DNA from: Prochlorococcus marinus XMU1412
Lineage (GTDB): Bacteria; Cyanobacteriota; Cyanobacteriia; PCC-6307; Cyanobiaceae
Assembly: GCF_017696315.1 (NCBI RefSeq)
Contig: NZ_JAAORJ010000001.1
Coordinates: 412,145 to 476,144, forward strand
Direction of reading: 5' to 3'
Length of the DNA stretch: 64,000 nt
Made by a program: the position numbers and the translations under genes. Position 1 is the stretch's first letter; each line of letters opens with the position of its first letter. A model generated the notes under the pieces. The model had not been told where the DNA came from. It worked only from the letters and a program-made list of their open reading frames with translations, and did not search any database. Shown one piece after another: positions 1-8,652 of this stretch.

Positions 1-16
1 AAGAGTAGGACTTGGC

Positions 17-307
17 ATGAATCTTTTAAATTACACTCCATCGGAAGGTATTTCATTATCAAAAGTACTTCAAACCAAGAATATTAATCAACATTATTGG
101 ACAGCGAAAGTTCTTAAGGCTTTTTATGATTCAATTGAATCTAATAAGAAGAAAGAATATGTGATTAAATCTGCAAATAAGTTTCTTACTAAAAGTTTTT
201 TACCTAGTGGTTATTGTCCTCATACATGGAAAATTAAAGATATTGATTCCAATGGGAATTTAAGAATTGAAAATGAAACTCAACTGAAGGTAATTAGAAG
301 GTTTTGA
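17..307 (+). CDS. Small uncharacterised protein, possibly 5'-truncated by the window edge
   Basis: I do not recognise this 96-residue protein. It is mixed polar with no signal peptide or membrane segment, and ends in a basic stretch (KVIRRF). An AGGA lies six bases before the ATG at 17 and could be its ribosome binding site. However, the same frame is open back to the window edge (residues R-V-G-L-G before the Met), so the true start may lie outside the window. It converges on the ABC ATPase gene, with two bases between the stops. Confidence 0.5.
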   Translation: MNLLNYTPSEGISLSKVLQTKNINQHYWTAKVLKAFYDSIESNKKKEYVIKSANKFLTKSFLPSGYCPHTWKIKDIDSNGNLRIENETQLKVIRRF

Positions 308-309
308 AT

Positions 310-996
310 TTAATTAACTTTTAATTCAACTATTCTTCCATCCTTAAATTTGGCTATTTTTTTTGCGCGATTTGCAACTTCATCTTCATGGGTAACTAAA
401 ACTATAGTTATTCCAGATTCATGCAGCTTGTCAAAAAGATCTAATACATCTTCAGTGGTTTTTGAATCTAGTGCTCCAGTAGGTTCGTCTGCTAACAAAA
501 TTGCAGGGTTATTTATGATAGCCCTCGCAATAGCAACTCGTTGTTGTTGACCTCCGGATAATTGGTTTGGACGATTATTCATTCTTTCTGAAAGGCCTAC
601 TTTTTTTAAGGCATTCTTACCTCGCTCTAATCTTTGTTCAGGATCAATACCAGCATAAATCATCGGCAAAGTTACATTTTCAAGAGCAGTTGCGTCTGAA
701 AGAAGATGAAATTGTTGAAAAACGAAGCCTAATTTTTGGTTACGTATTTCCGCGAGCTCATCATCAGATAAATTCTCAACAGGAATTCCATTTAATTTAT
801 AAATACCTTCTGATGGTCTATCTAGACATCCAATAATATTCATTGCTGTACTTTTGCCTGAGCCACTAGCTCCCATTACAGCTAAATAATCACCTTTATA
901 AATTTCTAAGTTTATGCTGTCTAAGGCTTTAACAGTTAGATCTTCTTTCCCATATGTTTTAGATATATTTTCTAAACTCGCGACTTTCTTGGACAT
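310..996 (-). CDS. ABC transporter ATP-binding protein, MacB/LolD/DevA type
   Basis: A 228-residue nucleotide-binding subunit that would energise a membrane exporter or lipoprotein-release permease at the inner membrane. Visible motifs are Walker A GASGSGKS (residues 42-49), a Q-loop at FQQ (93-95), the LSGGQ signature (146-150), Walker B ILLADEP (166-172), and an H-loop in LVTHE near the C-terminus. The length and the LSGGQQQRVAIARA spacing are typical of the MacB/LolD/DevA group. No permease or membrane-fusion partner is adjacent: the neighbour is ndhB, 16 bp upstream on the same strand. The substrate is therefore unknown. Confidence 0.9.
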   Translation of the reverse strand: MSKKVASLENISKTYGKEDLTVKALDSINLEIYKGDYLAVMGASGSGKSTAMNIIGCLDRPSEGIYKLNGIPVENLSDDELAEIRNQKLGFVFQQFHLLSDATALENVTLPMIYAGIDPEQRLERGKNALKKVGLSERMNNRPNQLSGGQQQRVAIARAIINNPAILLADEPTGALDSKTTEDVLDLFDKLHESGITIVLVTHEDEVANRAKKIAKFKDGRIVELKVN

Positions 997-1012
997 TTAT
1001 TAAAGAATGCTT

Positions 1013-2533
1013 CTAGGAAATATTGTTTGCTGTAGCAATAATATCTTTTAAGAAAGGAGTTTCTGAAACTGCTGTATTAGCTAATTTAAAAAGAGGATTA
1101 GACAGGATTCCTCCAAGAGCAGTTACTGCGACACAAGTATAAAGTGCAATTCTCAAGGGAGGTAATCCTACAATTCCCCAATTAATTTCAGGATATGACT
1201 TGACTATTTCAGAAGCTTCCATTGGTTCTTTAACTACCATCATTTTTATTACTGAAATGTAGTAATAAATAGATATAACTGAAGTTACTAATCCAACTAT
1301 AACTAATAGATATTGATGATTTGCCCAACCTGCAAAGAACAAGTATATCTTCCCAAAAAATCCTAACATTGGAGGTAAACCTCCAAGAGATAAAAGACAA
1401 AGGCTTAAGCCTAATGTAATGAGAGGATCTTTTTGGTAAAGTCCTGAGTAATCAAGAATTCTGTCAGAGCCAGTTCTTAGAGAGAAAAGTATTACACAAG
1501 AAAATGCACCCAAATTCATAAACAAATATGCAGCCAAATATAAAACAGCTGCTGATAAACCATCTTGTGTGCCAGATACTATTCCAATCATTACAAATCC
1601 GGCTTGTCCAATAGAACTGTAAGCTAGCATCCTTTTCATGGATGTTTGAGCTAGAGCTACAACATTTCCTAGAGCCATGCTTAATATGGCCAAAATGGTA
1701 AATAAAAGTTTCCATTCTTCGTCAAAAGAAGAGAAAGTTGTGCTTAATATTCTTATCGCAAATGCAAAGCCCGCTGTTTTTGAACCAACAGATAAAAAAG
1801 CTACGACAGGTGTAGGTGAACCCTCATATACATCAGGAGTCCATTGATGAAAGGGAACAGCAGCAATTTTAAATGCAACTGTTGATAAGACAAATACAAG
1901 CGCTAGTGAAGTAATGAAGGACGGCTTATTGATAATCTCTAAACCTATTGTTGCTAAGTTTGTTGAGCCACTTAATCCATAAAGAAAAGAGGATCCATAC
2001 AAATAGACAGCAGCAGCAGCTGATCCAACAAGGAGGTATTTTAAGGCCGCTTCTGAACTTCTTGGATCTCTCTTGAGGTAACCAGAAAGTAAGTAACTTG
2101 CTACAGATAAAGTTTCCAGAGATATAAATACACTAATAAGGTCAGTAGATCCACACAAAAGCATTGCTCCAAGAGTGGCCGATAGAACTATCGCGGCAAA
2201 CTCTCCAATTGGGCTACCACTTTGTTCTGTATACCGCCAACTTATAAGTAAAGATACTAAGGTTGATAAAGAAATTATTGCTCTAAATGCGATTGCTAAA
2301 TTATCTGAATTAAAGGACCCAAGGAATGCGCTTTCTACCGGATTGCTCCATTGCAATGCCAAACTTACAATAGAGCTGCCAATTGATAAATAGCAAATTA
2401 TTGGTGCCCATTTTGATGCAGTTTTTTCTCCAGCTAAATCTACAAGAAGTGTTCCAACAATACCTAATAAAATAAAAGCCTCTGGAATAATGGCTTGAGC
2501 ATTTAGATTAATTGTAAAGATTTCGTTGGGCAC
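1013..2533 (-). CDS. ndhB: NAD(P)H-quinone oxidoreductase subunit 2 (NdhB)
   Basis: A 506-residue, very hydrophobic antiporter-like subunit of the thylakoid NDH-1 complex, which takes electrons from ferredoxin to plastoquinone for respiration and cyclic flow. The length matches cyanobacterial NdhB. The proton-antiporter core motifs are visible, including the conserved lysine-bearing segment [18 protein letters not shown] in the middle of the protein and [15 protein letters not shown] after it. The gene stands alone, divergent from topA across a 175-bp gap that must hold both promoters. The ABC ATPase gene lies downstream on the same strand. Confidence 0.96.
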   Translation of the reverse strand: MPNEIFTINLNAQAIIPEAFILLGIVGTLLVDLAGEKTASKWAPIICYLSIGSSIVSLALQWSNPVESAFLGSFNSDNLAIAFRAIISLSTLVSLLISWRYTEQSGSPIGEFAAIVLSATLGAMLLCGSTDLISVFISLETLSVASYLLSGYLKRDPRSSEAALKYLLVGSAAAAVYLYGSSFLYGLSGSTNLATIGLEIINKPSFITSLALVFVLSTVAFKIAAVPFHQWTPDVYEGSPTPVVAFLSVGSKTAGFAFAIRILSTTFSSFDEEWKLLFTILAILSMALGNVVALAQTSMKRMLAYSSIGQAGFVMIGIVSGTQDGLSAAVLYLAAYLFMNLGAFSCVILFSLRTGSDRILDYSGLYQKDPLITLGLSLCLLSLGGLPPMLGFFGKIYLFFAGWANHQYLLVIVGLVTSVISIYYYISVIKMMVVKEPMEASEIVKSYPEINWGIVGLPPLRIALYTCVAVTALGGILSNPLFKLANTAVSETPFLKDIIATANNIS

Positions 2534-2708
2534 TTTATTAAATTGGATTAAATTAGATGTTTGATTGTAAGAGTCTAAGAGTTAATCTTAACTTGATTAT
2601 AATTTGTGGGTATGATTTTTGAAATTTTAAGAATAAATTACTTGAAAAAGCTTCAAATAATCATAATATGCCCTAACTGAACAAAAACACCAATTTTTGA
2701 AATAAACC

Positions 2709-5315
2709 TTGGATCACACACTTGTTATTGTTGAAAGTCCCACCAAAGCAAAAACCATAAGAAAGTTTTTGCCCTCTAATTTTGAAGTTCTCGCTTCAAT
2801 GGGACACGTAAGAGATCTTCCAAAAGGAGCTGCTGAAATACCTGCTGCGGTTAAAAAGGAAAAATGGTCAAGGATAGGAGTTAATACAACAGAAGATTTT
2901 GAACCACTTTATATAGTTCCAAAAGATAAGAAAAAGGTTGTTAAAGAGTTAAAAGATGCATTGAAAGGTGCGACCCAGCTATTACTGGCAACTGATGAAG
3001 ATAGAGAGGGAGAGAGTATTAGCTGGCATCTCCTACAAATACTTAAGCCTAAAATACCAACTAAAAGAATGGTTTTTCATGAAATTACGAAAAAGGCAAT
3101 TAATAAAGCTTTAGACCAAACAAGAGAAATTGATATGGAACTTGTTCAGGCTCAAGAAACAAGAAGAATCTTGGACAGGCTTTTTGGATATGAATTATCT
3201 CCTTTACTTTGGAAGAAAGTAGCCCCCCGATTATCTGCTGGTCGTGTTCAATCAGTTTCTGTAAGACTTCTTGTTAGGAGAGAGAGAGAGAGAAGATCCT
3301 TTAAAAAAGCTAGTTACTGGGGGATTAAAGCTTCCCTAGTAAAAGATAATGTTACTTTCGAAACTAAATTATTTAGTTTAAATGGTCAAAGAATTTCTAA
3401 TGGTTCCGATTTCGATGAACAGACTGGTAAATTAAAACAAGGAAATAAATCTCTAATTCTTGGAGAAGAAAAAGTAAGTGACCTATTGAAGATTTTTTCC
3501 TCTGGGGATTGGTTAGTCTCAAAAATCGAAAAAAAGCCATCTACTCGTAAGCCAGTTCCTCCATTTACAACTAGTACATTGCAACAAGAAGCAAACAGGA
3601 AGCTTCGTTTGTCTGCAAGAGAAACAATGAGATGTGCCCAAGGCCTATATGAGAGAGGTTTCATAACATATATGAGGACTGATTCGGTCCATCTTTCCGA
3701 ACAAGCTACAAAAGCTGCTAGAGAATGTGTCAGCTCTATGTATGGAAAAGAATATTTATCTAAATCACCAAGACAATTTAATTCAACTGCAAGGAATGCT
3801 CAAGAAGCACACGAAGCAATTAGGCCTGCAGGTGAGGTATTTAAAACACCAAAGGAAACAACTTTAACTGGAAGAGACTTATCTCTTTACGATTTAATTT
3901 GGAAAAGAACTGTAGCTAGTCAAATGGCGGAAGCTAGGCTAACAATGATTAATGCTGAAATTAGTGTGGGGGATGGATTATTTAAATCGAGTGGGAAAAG
4001 TATTGATTTCCCAGGATTCTTCAGAGCTTATGTCGAGGGAAGTGATGACCCAAGTTCATCCCTTGAACAACAGGAAATTATTCTCCCCAACTTGACTGCC
4101 GGAATACGTCTTGAAGTTGCTAATAAGGAATCTACTTTTCATGAAACTAAACCGCCAGCAAGATATACAGAGGCTGCATTAGTTAAAGTTCTTGAAAAAG
4201 AAGGGATTGGAAGACCATCTACCTATGCAAGCATTATTGGGACAATTGTGGATAGAGGTTATGCAAATATATCTTCCAATACTTTGGCTCCAACGTTTAC
4301 AGCTTTTGCTGTTACTGCACTATTAGAAGAACATTTCCCTGATTTGGTTGATACTACTTTTACTGCAAAAATGGAATCTTCATTGGATGAAATATCTTCA
4401 GGTAATCTTGAATGGCTTCCTTACCTTGAGACTTTCTATAAAGGTAAAAATGGTCTTGAGGTAAAAGTTCAGAAAACAGAGGGTGATATTGATGGCAAGG
4501 CTTATAGACAAGTTGATTTCGAAGACCTTCCTTGCGTAGTCAGAATAGGCTCTAATGGACCATGGCTTGAAGGTACAAAAATTGATGAATCTGGTAACGA
4601 AATTCAGGCTAAAGGTAATCTTCCAATGGATATTACTCCTGGAGATTTAGATATAAAGCAAGTTGATCAAATTTTAAGTGGCCCATCAGATCTTGGAACT
4701 GATCCAAAAACTGGGGAAAAAGTCTTTTTAAGATTTGGCCCTTATGGACCTTACGTACAGTTGGGAAATAATGATCAAGATAGAGCTAAACCAAGAAGAG
4801 CTTCATTACCCAAAGAGTTGAAAACTGATGATCTAACTCTAGATGAGGCTCTTGTACTATTAAGTTTGCCTAGATTGTTAGGAGCTCATCCTGAAGGAGG
4901 AGTTGTTGAGGCTGATAGAGGAAGATTTGGCCCGTATATCAAATGGATTAAAAATGAAAATGAATCTGAAAACAGATCCTTAAAGAAAGAGGATGATGTT
5001 TTTACCGTTGATATAGAACGAGCATTAGAAATTCTTGCGATGCCAAAAATGGGTAGAGGTGGTCAAGAGGTACTTAAAGACTTTGGAAAACCGAAAGAAT
5101 TTAAAGAAAAAATTCAAATATTAAATGGAAGATATGGCGTCTATTTAAAATGTGGCAAAACTAATGTTTCGCTTGCCAAAGATACTGACATAGAAAAAAT
5201 TACCATAGATGACGCAGTTTCTCTTTTAGAAGAAAAACTAAAAGATAAAAAAGGGGCAATTTTAAAAAAAACAAAGATTAGTAATAAAAAAACTACAAGG
5301 AAAAAGAAAGGTTAG
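2709..5315 (+). CDS. topA: DNA topoisomerase I
   Basis: Type IA topoisomerase (868 residues) that relaxes negative supercoils by transient cleavage through a tyrosine. The Toprim domain opens the protein (VIVESPTKAKTI from residue 6, with the acidic DEDREGE later). The active-site tyrosine is Y321 in FITYMRTDS. The C-terminal third contains several GxFGPY-type topo C-terminal repeats (LRFGPYGPYVQLG, GRFGPYIKW, GRYGVYLKCG) and a lysine-rich tail; there are no four-cysteine zinc fingers, as is usual in cyanobacteria. The start is a TTG at 2709, needed to include the beginning of the Toprim strand. It leads a five-gene run on this strand. Confidence 0.97.
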   Translation: MDHTLVIVESPTKAKTIRKFLPSNFEVLASMGHVRDLPKGAAEIPAAVKKEKWSRIGVNTTEDFEPLYIVPKDKKKVVKELKDALKGATQLLLATDEDREGESISWHLLQILKPKIPTKRMVFHEITKKAINKALDQTREIDMELVQAQETRRILDRLFGYELSPLLWKKVAPRLSAGRVQSVSVRLLVRRERERRSFKKASYWGIKASLVKDNVTFETKLFSLNGQRISNGSDFDEQTGKLKQGNKSLILGEEKVSDLLKIFSSGDWLVSKIEKKPSTRKPVPPFTTSTLQQEANRKLRLSARETMRCAQGLYERGFITYMRTDSVHLSEQATKAARECVSSMYGKEYLSKSPRQFNSTARNAQEAHEAIRPAGEVFKTPKETTLTGRDLSLYDLIWKRTVASQMAEARLTMINAEISVGDGLFKSSGKSIDFPGFFRAYVEGSDDPSSSLEQQEIILPNLTAGIRLEVANKESTFHETKPPARYTEAALVKVLEKEGIGRPSTYASIIGTIVDRGYANISSNTLAPTFTAFAVTALLEEHFPDLVDTTFTAKMESSLDEISSGNLEWLPYLETFYKGKNGLEVKVQKTEGDIDGKAYRQVDFEDLPCVVRIGSNGPWLEGTKIDESGNEIQAKGNLPMDITPGDLDIKQVDQILSGPSDLGTDPKTGEKVFLRFGPYGPYVQLGNNDQDRAKPRRASLPKELKTDDLTLDEALVLLSLPRLLGAHPEGGVVEADRGRFGPYIKWIKNENESENRSLKKEDDVFTVDIERALEILAMPKMGRGGQEVLKDFGKPKEFKEKIQILNGRYGVYLKCGKTNVSLAKDTDIEKITIDDAVSLLEEKLKDKKGAILKKTKISNKKTTRKKKG

Positions 5316-5322
5316 AAAAAAT

Positions 5323-5826
5323 ATGATTTTAAAAAAAAAAGAATTTTTTTTATTAATTTTTTTAATTTTCTTGCAATCATGCTCTGGAGGTAGGATTGGA
5401 AATTTTCTTGAAAGTAGTTTTAATGATTTAGAAAAAACAAGCAAAAATAAAGATTTACAAAATAACTTATTAAATAAAAATGATATAAATTTAGAAAAAG
5501 AAAACAAAAAATTTGATGATAAAAAAAATAAAAAAATTAAGAAAGTAGAAAAGCCAAAAAATTTTCCAGAAAATAAAAACGATATAAATTTAGAAAAAGA
5601 AAACAAAAAATTTAATGATAAAAAAAATAAAAAAATTAAAAATCTTTCAAAAAAAAGAAAAATTGAGCTTCAATCTTACAAAATAATATTCATTTTAAAA
5701 GATGTAGATCCAAAAGATCCCACGGAAGAGTTAAGTTCCATATTGAGTAATTCTGAGGTAAATTTTGAAATAGAAAAGATTGAACGTATCTTAGATTCAA
5801 AAAATAAAAGTATGAATAAAAATTAA
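5323..5826 (+). CDS. Lysine/asparagine-rich lipoprotein with internal duplication
   Basis: A 167-residue predicted lipoprotein of unknown function. A basic N-terminus (MILKKK) and hydrophobic core lead to the lipobox LQSC, with Cys20 as the lipidated residue. The middle is extremely Lys/Asn/Asp-rich and holds two nearly identical 23-residue copies (about residues 51-73 and 84-106, starting NKNDINLEKE). A short more ordered C-terminal part follows (YKIIFILKDVDPKDP, about 119-133). It starts 7 bp after topA and is followed 20 bp later by a DUF2232 gene, so it is probably co-transcribed. Export and lipidation are inferred from the signal; the role is unknown. Confidence 0.75.
   Translation: MILKKKEFFLLIFLIFLQSCSGGRIGNFLESSFNDLEKTSKNKDLQNNLLNKNDINLEKENKKFDDKKNKKIKKVEKPKNFPENKNDINLEKENKKFNDKKNKKIKNLSKKRKIELQSYKIIFILKDVDPKDPTEELSSILSNSEVNFEIEKIERILDSKNKSMNKN
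5473..5640 (+). repeat. Two-copy direct repeat inside the lipoprotein gene
   Basis: Two copies of about 69 bp (5473-5541 and 5572-5640) lie 99 bp apart, in frame, with only scattered point differences (for example FDD against FND). They encode the repeated Lys-rich segment. The near identity suggests a recent in-frame duplication. Confidence 0.85.
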
Positions 5827-5846
5827 TTAAAAATATTCAACAAAAA

Positions 5847-6485
5847 ATGAAAATAACAACAAAAACTGAAGCATTAAATATTGTCGAGACCTCTTATTTA
5901 GCATCTCTTTCGTCTTTATTATGGGTTGCATTATATTATCTGCCAATTGGGGGAGCTTTATTAAGGTTGATCTTACCCCTGCCAATCATCTTGTTGCACT
6001 TGAGAAGAGGAACTAAAATTGCATTGGAAGGACTTTTAATACAATTTCTACTTTTATTAATAATTATGGGTCCTGTTAGAGGAACTTTATTTTTATTTCC
6101 TTATGGGATCTTGGCTTTTTGGTTAGGTTGGTGTTGGTTTAAAGAAAAGAGTTGGGAGCTTAGTTTAACTGGAGGAGTTGTTATTGGAACCCTTGGCTTC
6201 TTACTAAGAGTAATAGCATTATCTACGTTGGTTGGAGATAATCTTTGGGTGTTAATTACTAGAGCGAGTTACGGTCTAATAGAAAAGTTCATTGGATTAT
6301 TTAATTTACCTTTATATCCCTCAATTTTGAGTATACAATTAGGTGCAATTTTATTAATAATTTTTCAAGAAATAGTTTATGTTTTAACTGTACATGTGGT
6401 TGCCTATTCTCTTTTTCCTAGATTTAAATTAACTATCCCAGATCCTCCAAGATTATTAAATGGCTTAGTTGATTTTAATAATTAA
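5847..6485 (+). CDS. DUF2232-family polytopic membrane protein
   Basis: A 212-residue integral membrane protein with about five to six hydrophobic segments (roughly residues 18-50, 60-80, 84-98, 107-130, 160-190). The conserved LLRLILPLPIILLHLRRG start and the GPVRGTLFLFPYG loop fit the DUF2232/YybS-like family found across cyanobacteria. No enzymatic motif is visible. The family resembles S-type substrate-binding components of ECF transporters in overall form, but no partner is seen here. It sits in the topA run, immediately before the UPF0284 gene. Confidence 0.7.
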   Translation: MKITTKTEALNIVETSYLASLSSLLWVALYYLPIGGALLRLILPLPIILLHLRRGTKIALEGLLIQFLLLLIIMGPVRGTLFLFPYGILAFWLGWCWFKEKSWELSLTGGVVIGTLGFLLRVIALSTLVGDNLWVLITRASYGLIEKFIGLFNLPLYPSILSIQLGAILLIIFQEIVYVLTVHVVAYSLFPRFKLTIPDPPRLLNGLVDFNN

Positions 6486-6495
6486 AAAAGTAAGA

Positions 6496-7653
6496 ATGTA
6501 CAGTAAAGAATTAGGGATAAATTTTTTTGGTAATGAAACCAATAAAAAAAGACAACTTAATAAGATAGAAATACTGAAAAAGAATATTAAAAATTTAAAA
6601 ATATTTCTTATAATTGCTGGCACTAATACATCTCAAATCCCAGGAATTTCCGCAGCAGGTATTAATGCAAAATCAAGGAGAAAAACTGCGCTGGCAGATG
6701 CCGAATTTTTGCTTGAGGGTGCTTCAAAAGATCATAAATATAAATTGCCTCTTCTCAATGCAGGAGTAACTCCGGCCCTAATCAGTCATGTTTGTTCAAA
6801 GCTTATAAATATTTATCCAGTTATTGTTCCTCTCGGAATAGGAACAAAACCTTATTTTAATCATTTGGTTGTAGAAGATAGAAATTTGGGCCCATCAAAT
6901 TGTCTTACTACTGGTAAATCGATGACTAAAGAGAGAGTTTTAAATCTCTATGAAAAAGGTCTTGCGATAGGAAAATCCTTAAAACAACCAGTTTTAATTT
7001 CTGAATCTGTACCGGGGGGCACCACAACTGCTCAGGCAGTAATGGAAGCTTTTGGTTTGCAGGTATCTAATTTAGTTGGGAGTAGTTTGTTTAAAGCTCC
7101 AAGAGAACTAAGAAGACAAGTAGTTAAAAGAGGACTTTTCAATGCAAATTTCAAGGCTGATTTCGACTCTTTTGATGTTGTCGCGGCGGTAGGTGATCCT
7201 TTCCAAGCTTTCTCAATGGGTCTATTAATTGGTGCCAGGTTAGCAAAACAACCTGTAATATTGTCTGGAGGAAGTCAGATGTTAGCGGTAATTTTGCTTG
7301 TATTAGAATTTTTAGATGAAAAAAATAAAGATGAATTTATTGAAGATGTTTTTATTGCGACAACTGGGTGGCTTGTGAAAGATAATTCTCTAAATGATTT
7401 AGTAAATCTAATTAATGAAAAATATGATGTAAAATTACTAGGTTTAGCCAGTCCTTTAAATTTCAAATCTTCAAAATACAAAGAATTGAGAGATTATGAA
7501 TTAGGTCATGTAAAAGAAGGTGTAGGTGCTGGTGGAATTTCATTGCTTGCTTTCTTAGATGGATTTAAAAATGAAGAAATAGTTTCATTGTGTCAACTAA
7601 ATCTGGAAATGATGAAGGGTCTAGGTCAAATTTCTTTAGATAAGGATTGCTGA
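6496..7653 (+). CDS. UPF0284 family protein, CobT-like phosphoribosyltransferase homologue
   Basis: This protein (385 residues from the chosen start) belongs to the TIGR00303/UPF0284 family, related to nicotinate-nucleotide:dimethylbenzimidazole phosphoribosyltransferase (CobT), which builds the lower nucleotide loop of cobalamin. Family-like segments include GTNTSQIPGISAAG near the N-terminus, a glycine-rich SESVPGGTTTAQAVMEA, and GAGGISLLAFLDG near the end. An in-frame ATG at 6469 would overlap the preceding gene by 17 bp; the ATG at 6496 (MYSKELGINFFG) avoids this and matches family starts as I remember them. Its exact reaction in marine cyanobacteria, which make pseudocobalamin, is uncertain. 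The next gene starts directly after its stop. Confidence 0.8.
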   Translation: MYSKELGINFFGNETNKKRQLNKIEILKKNIKNLKIFLIIAGTNTSQIPGISAAGINAKSRRKTALADAEFLLEGASKDHKYKLPLLNAGVTPALISHVCSKLINIYPVIVPLGIGTKPYFNHLVVEDRNLGPSNCLTTGKSMTKERVLNLYEKGLAIGKSLKQPVLISESVPGGTTTAQAVMEAFGLQVSNLVGSSLFKAPRELRRQVVKRGLFNANFKADFDSFDVVAAVGDPFQAFSMGLLIGARLAKQPVILSGGSQMLAVILLVLEFLDEKNKDEFIEDVFIATTGWLVKDNSLNDLVNLINEKYDVKLLGLASPLNFKSSKYKELRDYELGHVKEGVGAGGISLLAFLDGFKNEEIVSLCQLNLEMMKGLGQISLDKDC

Positions 7654-8652
7654 ATGTTTTCAAAATTTGCAACTAGAAGAGAATTTTTAAATTGCGGTAC
7701 GCTTTCGCTTTTATTTTTCTTAAACTCTTGCAGTAATCTACCTAATAAAGTAAAAATTGCATTACAAAATTCTTTTTATCCAGAATCTTTTAAAGACACG
7801 ATTCCAAAAGATTGGAAGCAGGAAAAAATTAATTTTGAAAATGTTCGGCTACAAAAAAATAGAAACACAATTTTTAATTCTGACTTTACTTTAATAAATG
7901 ATGGATGGATTTCTAGTATAGATTTTTCAGAATTTGAAAAAGTTAATGAATATGCACTTTTCGAAAATTTAGATAAGAGATCGATAGATTTTTTGGGAAG
8001 TTTTAATCAAAATCAGAGGAGTAAATTATTTCCTATTGGCGTAGTACCCTATACAATTATCATTAAAAATAATAAAAAATTAATAAATTCAGCCAAAACA
8101 TCTTGGGATTTTCTTCTTTCTAAAGAATTAACTGGGAAAATTATTTTTCCACAAAGTCCCAGAATAATATTGTCAATTGCTCAAAAAATTAATTCATTTA
8201 ATTCTTTAAAAAAACTTAAAAGCCAAGCGATGTTATTTGATGATAAAAATATGCTCAATTGGTTGATTAATTCTGATGCTATTGTCGCAATAGTTCCTTA
8301 TAGTCTTTGTTCAAAATATTTAAAAATAGATCCAAGGCTTTCTTTAGTTTTCCCAAGCCAAGGCGTACCTTTGATGTGGCATTTTCTACTTAGTCGATCA
8401 AATTTAAATAATGCAATATTAATTAAATGGATTAAATCTTTAGAAAATAAATCAATAGTAGATAAATTAGTAAGCCAGGGTTGGTATCTTCCATTCAATA
8501 GTGATTATTTACAAAGTAAATATAAATCTGAAATGCTACCCATCTCAGGACCTTCTGAGAAATGTTGGGAAAATAGTTGGTCTTTTCCTCTCTTAACAAA
8601 TGAACAAAAAATTAATCTTAAAAATATCTGGAATGAGTCCTTATCCCCATAA
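7654..8652 (+). CDS. Tat-type lipoprotein, ABC solute-binding-protein-like
   Basis: A 332-residue exported protein. The N-terminus holds a twin-arginine motif (TRREFLN, residues 7-13), then a hydrophobic stretch and a lipobox LNSC ending about residue 26. It should therefore be a lipoprotein exported folded by Tat. The body (KNTxxWDFLLSKELTGKIIFPQSPR, LPISGPSEKCWE near the C-terminus) resembles periplasmic binding proteins of the spermidine/putrescine or iron group. The assignment is by overall pattern and is not strong. It starts right after the UPF0284 stop and overlaps the convergent reductase gene by 12 bp. No permease or ATPase lies beside it. Confidence 0.65.
   Translation: MFSKFATRREFLNCGTLSLLFFLNSCSNLPNKVKIALQNSFYPESFKDTIPKDWKQEKINFENVRLQKNRNTIFNSDFTLINDGWISSIDFSEFEKVNEYALFENLDKRSIDFLGSFNQNQRSKLFPIGVVPYTIIIKNNKKLINSAKTSWDFLLSKELTGKIIFPQSPRIILSIAQKINSFNSLKKLKSQAMLFDDKNMLNWLINSDAIVAIVPYSLCSKYLKIDPRLSLVFPSQGVPLMWHFLLSRSNLNNAILIKWIKSLENKSIVDKLVSQGWYLPFNSDYLQSKYKSEMLPISGPSEKCWENSWSFPLLTNEQKINLKNIWNESLSP

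Noticed and set aside
5262..5606. A minus-strand phenylalanine-rich frame
   Set aside because: It mirrors the A-rich lysine codons of the lipoprotein gene and has no own features.
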